Source: JADKBO01 sp965230345
Lineage (GTDB): Bacteria; Bacteroidota; Bacteroidia; Chitinophagales; Saprospiraceae
Length of the DNA: 64,000 bases
Reading direction: 5' to 3'
Assembly: GCA_965230345.1 (NCBI GenBank)
Contig: CBDDKR010000001.1
Location: forward strand, 1,054,001 to 1,118,000
The notes beneath the pieces were generated by a model. It ran no database searches and had not been told where the DNA came from. It saw only the letters and a program-made list of their open reading frames with translations. Made by a program: the position numbers and the translations under genes. Within the stretch, counting starts at the first letter, position 1. Every line of letters starts with the position of its first letter. Positions 60,399-64,000 of the stretch are shown in pieces.

Positions 60399-62615
60399 AT
60401 GAGAAAACTACATTTATTCGTAATTACGATATTATTGTCTATTCAGTCTATTGCTCAAAGTTCTCAGAAAATAGCCCAGATGCAATTTGACTCTGGTGAT
60501 TACTTGCAGTCTTTGCAATCTTATCTGAGCCTAAAGGAAGGTAAAACATATTCCTTAAATAATACTTTGCAAATCGCAAGATGTTATTCTGCTCTAGGTT
60601 TAGAAGTTAAGGCAAATAAGTGGTACGGTGATGCTATTTCGAAAACAGCCAATAACCTTCAATACAATTTGGAAATTGGAAGATCGATGATGTTGACGGA
60701 ACAATACGAATTGGCTAGAGAATTATTTTCTGGGTACAAATTGGTTGATCCCAAAACAGCAAATCATTTTCTAGGAATGTTGGATAATCTTGAGCACATC
60801 AATAACAATCAAGATAATTATAGTTCATCGAATGCCTTACATTCTAATTCTATTAGCAATGAATTTGCGGCCATATTATATAATGGTGAATTATTACGAT
60901 CGGGTGATCATAAATTGGCGCAATTAAAAGATAATACTTTATCTCGAATAAATTCTCCGGGTTGTTCTATTATGATTGATGCACTAGATAATTCCTTATT
61001 AAAGGAAAATCAGATTGTAGGTAATATGGCTCCGTTTTACATCAATGAAGCCAATGATATTGCTTATGTCAACTATACTTCTAAATGTCAAAGTTTCAAA
61101 GCTAGAAGAGATAACAATAGCATTTATATAGGTTCTATTAAAGACCGAAAAATTTTAAATGAAGAGCCATTTTCGTACAACAAAGTGGGTGTATCAAATA
61201 CAGATCCCTTTTTAACTAAAGAAGGTTCCGTACTGTACTTTTCATCAGATATGCCTGGAGGGTTTGGAGGATTTGATTTATACTACAGTATAAAAGATAA
61301 TGATTCATGGAGTGCTCCTGTAAACTTAGGCGAAGAAATTAATACACCTGGAGACGATATTACACCTTTTATAGATGAGGAGAATAATTTATACTTCGCT
61401 TCGGATTATCACTATGGCCTTGGTGGTTTTGATATTTTTAAGGCAGAATATGTTTTAGGAAACTGGATAAATGTAACGAACTTAGGTGGAAATGTTAATA
61501 GTTCAGGAAACGACTACTACCCTTACATTGATGAAATTCAGAATAGAATTTATTATACTTCGAATAGAAATGAAAGTCTTGGAGGAGAAGATATCTTTTT
61601 TAGTCATGTTCATGATATTCAATTTGAATTAAGTGAATCTGAAACACCTATGGCATTGATAGTTTCAGATCAAGAAAATGCGTTGGATGAAGATGGATTC
61701 AATGAATTTGAAATGCCCAAGGCTCAGTATATTGGGGACTATCAACAACCAAGAAGAAGTAATGTCACTTTGGTTAGTCTTCCTCAGCATAGAGATAATA
61801 TAATACCAGTTAAGTGGAACTTTAACATGAAGAGAAGTGGTGTTAACGAATTTGTTCATGTACCTAATAATGATGTTGTAGATGTAACACCTCCACCAGC
61901 GTTCAAACTTCCAACATCAAAAAAATCGGATAATGTAGATTTAGTAAGTTTTGAGGGAGCAAGATTAGTTGCTGTAGGAGAAGTAATTGAAAAGCCAATA
62001 GAATCTGTTTACTTTATTCAGTTAGCGGCATTCTATTCAACAAAAGGACAAATGAAAACTTATCAATCATTATCTTCTTTGGGGAATATATATAAAGTAT
62101 CTGCTGGTGCAGCAGTGAAAGTTAGACTAGGGCATTTTGCAAATCATTCGGAAGCTTCTAATGTTCTACAGCGTGTAAGAAATCTTGGCTTTGATGATGC
62201 ATTCTTAGTAAACACCGACCTGGATCCAAGAAACATGGAACTTATTTACTCCAATTTTGACGAGAATACTACTACAACAATAAATGATAACAATAATGTT
62301 ATTGAAGAATCAGAGGATGCTGAAACAAGTAGCAATAACTTTGAATACTCAAAACCAATAAGTAATGAGTCCATCGAATACAAGGTAAGGCTTGCATCGT
62401 ATGAAGATCCAATTTGGTTTGAATCCTCTAAAATTAAGGATTTAGGGCAATTAGAGCAATGGAGTAAAGGTGCTTGGACTATTTTTATTCTAAGTGGATT
62501 TGATTCTTATGAATCAGCAGATCAAGCAAGAATTAAAGCGGTAAATCGTGGATACGCAGATGCTGAAGTAGTCATCGATAATCAAGGAATAATTGAGCGT
62601 CTAAAGAAAAATTAA
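60399..62615 (+). CDS. Envelope protein with TPR, PD40 and two SPOR domains
   Basis: The 738-residue protein has a signal peptide (about 1-19), N-terminal TPR-like helices (25-130), a PD40/WD40-like propeller (about 260-420; SVLYFSSDMPGGFGGFDLYYS, NLYFASDYHYGLGGFDIFKA, RIYYTSNRNESLGGEDIFFS) and two SPOR-like units (about 540-610 with YFIQLAAFYSTKGQ and GHFANHSEASNVLQRVRNLGF; about 660-735). The TPR-PD40 part resembles the T9SS protein PorE, but SPOR replaces PorE's OmpA as the peptidoglycan anchor. Role in T9SS or cell-envelope assembly is inferred. Confidence 0.85.
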   Translation: MRKLHLFVITILLSIQSIAQSSQKIAQMQFDSGDYLQSLQSYLSLKEGKTYSLNNTLQIARCYSALGLEVKANKWYGDAISKTANNLQYNLEIGRSMMLTEQYELARELFSGYKLVDPKTANHFLGMLDNLEHINNNQDNYSSSNALHSNSISNEFAAILYNGELLRSGDHKLAQLKDNTLSRINSPGCSIMIDALDNSLLKENQIVGNMAPFYINEANDIAYVNYTSKCQSFKARRDNNSIYIGSIKDRKILNEEPFSYNKVGVSNTDPFLTKEGSVLYFSSDMPGGFGGFDLYYSIKDNDSWSAPVNLGEEINTPGDDITPFIDEENNLYFASDYHYGLGGFDIFKAEYVLGNWINVTNLGGNVNSSGNDYYPYIDEIQNRIYYTSNRNESLGGEDIFFSHVHDIQFELSESETPMALIVSDQENALDEDGFNEFEMPKAQYIGDYQQPRRSNVTLVSLPQHRDNIIPVKWNFNMKRSGVNEFVHVPNNDVVDVTPPPAFKLPTSKKSDNVDLVSFEGARLVAVGEVIEKPIESVYFIQLAAFYSTKGQMKTYQSLSSLGNIYKVSAGAAVKVRLGHFANHSEASNVLQRVRNLGFDDAFLVNTDLDPRNMELIYSNFDENTTTTINDNNNVIEESEDAETSSNNFEYSKPISNESIEYKVRLASYEDPIWFESSKIKDLGQLEQWSKGAWTIFILSGFDSYESADQARIKAVNRGYADAEVVIDNQGIIERLKKN

Positions 62616-62642
62616 GACAGACAAACATTGAATAAAATGTCG

Positions 62643-62682
62643 AAGAGGAAGTTTCGTAATGAGACTTCCTCTTTTCTTTTTT
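62643..62682 (+). terminator. Terminator after the SPOR-domain gene
   Basis: Stem AAGAGGAAGTTTC/GAGACTTCCTCTT (62643-62655 with 62661-62673, one G-U pair), loop GTAAT, followed by TTCTTTTTT. Confidence 0.9.
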
Positions 62683-63081
62683 ATAGGTTTATGTCACAAA
62701 CTTAAGACACTGTAATAATGATAAAGCTAAATAATATTGACCTCAAAGTACTACCAAAACTAAATTTCACTCCTTAATATCTAAGTATTTGAAATCTAAG
62801 TTATTGGGTTAAGATGAAAGTACGACGTATTTCTGATTTTCAAGCAAGCATTATTTTTCCATATTATGAAGAGATTATCAAGAATACTATATGGGTTTGA
62901 GTAAACAGCATTGGGCAAATTATTGAAGCCTTTTGGGGGTAACCTAATGAACAGATATTATTTTCATCATCAAAACAATTTGCTGGATCTGAGGTGTCTT
63001 GTATTGACTAAAGTACCAACCGCTAACGGTGAGTATATGGAGCGTAGCCGTGTATATCTTAAATGATCGCCATGGATATTG
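62683..63081. other. 399-bp noncoding region with possible decayed sequence
   Basis: It contains only short frames: 62814-62900 (28 codons) and 62947-63066 (39 codons, beginning MNRYYFHHQNN). Neither is recognised. The stretch 63012-63060 (AACCGCTAACGGTGAGTATA and beyond) is more GC-rich than its surroundings and has two similar units, CGGTGAGTATAT and CCGTGTATAT, suggesting a repeat or mobile-element remnant. Uncertain. Confidence 0.4.
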
Positions 63082-64000
63082 TTACCTTTTCATCATTTTA
63101 ACTTTCTTCCTCATATAAGGTATAAATAAAACCAAAATGGTCAAATACCCAAGGACTAATATTGATATGATCATTCTAATATTAGAACTCATAACAGTAT
63201 TATTAAGAATTCCAGTTTTCCAAAAATTCCATTCATCTGCTATCTCCGATGCAAATCCCCAATTCCCATTTCCAAACACAACAATTCCATCTTGAGTCTT
63301 AAGATTTATTCTTGCTGCATTACTAATCGCATCTAAGCTTACCCCATCATGACCAATAATCATGTCTCCAGAACCTTTTTTAGCAAATATCATTGGTCCC
63401 AAACCATGCATCTCTTGTCCAGAAGGAGTATGAATTTTATTCATCAACTTAATCGTCTCCCTTTTCAATACATCATTCACAGCAAAGTTTGCTTTTAAGA
63501 ACAAGCTAAAATCATTGATGTTGGTATATAAGGACGAAGATGCAAGTGATGAATACTTATAATGGGGAGCTATAGATGAATCACTCTTGTAAAACGTGGC
63601 TAAATGCAAAGAAGAAGAGTCTGACCAGTGGTAAGAAGTTTGATTCATTTTCAGTGGTTTAAAAACAGCTTCTGTCATATAATCATTAAATAATTGACCA
63701 CTTACTTCCTCTATAACTAATTGAAGTAAAGTATAACCACCACCTGAGTATTTGTATTGACTATTGGGTGCATATCCTACTCTTGTAGCACCTTTAGTAT
63801 AGTAGGCATCTGCAGCCTTTGTTAATGATTCTTCCAAAGTTTGGACGGAGTCCTTAGATCTGAACCCAGCATAACCAAGGCCATCAATTAATCCTGAAGT
63901 ATGACAAAGTAGATTTCGAACAGTGACTTCACTATTTTCGAATTCGCTCTCTGGTAGATGCCATCGGCTTAAGTAATTTTCTACGGGATCGTCAAGATTT
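63082..64000 (-). CDS. Beta-lactamase-family serine hydrolase, C-terminal part (5' end beyond window)
   Basis: The minus-strand frame stays open to the right window edge, so the start lies outside; a TTG at 63837 is internal. About 306 residues are visible. VTVRNLLCHTSGL and the YSGGGYTLLQLVIEEVSG segment (the second active-site motif region) identify the class C beta-lactamase/penicillin-binding-protein-like fold; the SxxK motif would be upstream. A C-terminal TM helix (ISILVLGYLTILVLFIPYM) and a Lys-rich tail suggest membrane anchoring. Most such proteins are esterases or DD-peptidases rather than resistance enzymes. Confidence 0.88.
   Translation of the reverse strand, partial: NLDDPVENYLSRWHLPESEFENSEVTVRNLLCHTSGLIDGLGYAGFRSKDSVQTLEESLTKAADAYYTKGATRVGYAPNSQYKYSGGGYTLLQLVIEEVSGQLFNDYMTEAVFKPLKMNQTSYHWSDSSSLHLATFYKSDSSIAPHYKYSSLASSSLYTNINDFSLFLKANFAVNDVLKRETIKLMNKIHTPSGQEMHGLGPMIFAKKGSGDMIIGHDGVSLDAISNAARINLKTQDGIVVFGNGNWGFASEIADEWNFWKTGILNNTVMSSNIRMIISILVLGYLTILVLFIPYMRKKVKMMKR

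Noticed and set aside
63837..63837. Start of the serine hydrolase at TTG 63837
   Set aside because: The frame continues upstream with the family-typical VTVRNLLCHTSGL segment, so the true start is outside the window.
1..64000. CRISPR arrays, rRNA or tRNA genes, complete IS elements, prophage or toxin-antitoxin modules
   Set aside because: Looked for regularly spaced repeats, cloverleaf/GTTCGAATC patterns outside genes, transposase motifs and small paired toxin genes; none were supportable.

Overview
The window looks like a stretch of chromosome from an AT-rich member of the Bacteroidota. The evidence is: type IX secretion (T9SS) type A C-terminal sorting domains on three proteins; many promoters with the phylum's -7 element TAnnTTTG (strand-appropriate matches upstream of about 20 genes); mostly weak Shine-Dalgarno sequences; a GWxTD-domain protein, SprB-like repeats and a BT_3928-like DoxX protein; the divergent alaS / M23 peptidase pair; and menaquinone made by the futalosine route (mqnE). 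A Saprospiria- or Cytophagia-type marine lineage is plausible, but the sequence alone does not settle it. Almost everything is core housekeeping. I found no phage, complete insertion sequence, CRISPR array, rRNA or tRNA gene, or recognisable defence island.

Layout. 1-3.1 kb: two tandem T9SS-secreted proteins with nearly identical 3' ends, and a stand-alone GIY-YIG nuclease-like gene. 3.1-3.9 kb: a noncoding gap rich in RNA structure, with two candidate small RNAs that each end in a rho-independent terminator. 3.9-11 kb (minus strand): glnS and argS, then an operon of coaE, an IMPACT/YigZ protein, an EamA transporter and ribH, preceded by a membrane-anchored TPR gene with its own terminator. 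11-14.6 kb: erythromycin-esterase-like protein, thioredoxin-like lipoprotein, hemA. 15-24.6 kb: rpsT, rarA, a secreted lipase-like hydrolase, an LptF/G permease, a HerA-like ATPase, dnaG and an alpha/beta hydrolase. 24.6-28.7 kb: a TonB-ExbD-ExbD-ExbB energising cluster and a GWxTD protein. 28.9-35.1 kb: DEAD-box helicase, YihY, thioesterase and DoxX-like genes, and a DUF547/beta-barrel fusion. 35.2-43.1 kb: alaS, an M23 peptidase with an apparent frameshift, an M28 peptidase, mqnE and a retropepsin-like protease. 43.2-47.4 kb: a DUF3524 glycosyltransferase, then hemL overlapping a histidine kinase and response regulator. 47.5-62.6 kb: a propeller/SprB/OmpA envelope protein, rpmI-rplT, uppS-bamA-skp, dusB, a PhoB/PhoR-like pair, an AspT/YidE-like transporter and a TPR/PD40/SPOR protein. 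The right edge holds a truncated serine hydrolase.

Together the genes cover translation (GlnRS, ArgRS, AlaRS, S20, L35, L20, DusB), replication and repair (DnaG, RarA), cofactors (CoaE, RibH, HemA and HemL for 5-aminolevulinate, MqnE) and envelope building (LptF/G, BamA, Skp, UppS, TonB/ExbBD, M23, SPOR and OmpA proteins).

The items most worth a second look are noncoding. One is a 164-bp, about 96% identical, imperfectly palindromic MITE-like element present twice in opposite orientation (18264-18427 and 33097-33260). The other is the pair of structured RNA candidates at 3364-3498 and 3781-3866. A 234-bp near-identical repeat covering the sorting domain and downstream flank of the first two genes suggests recent duplication or gene conversion.
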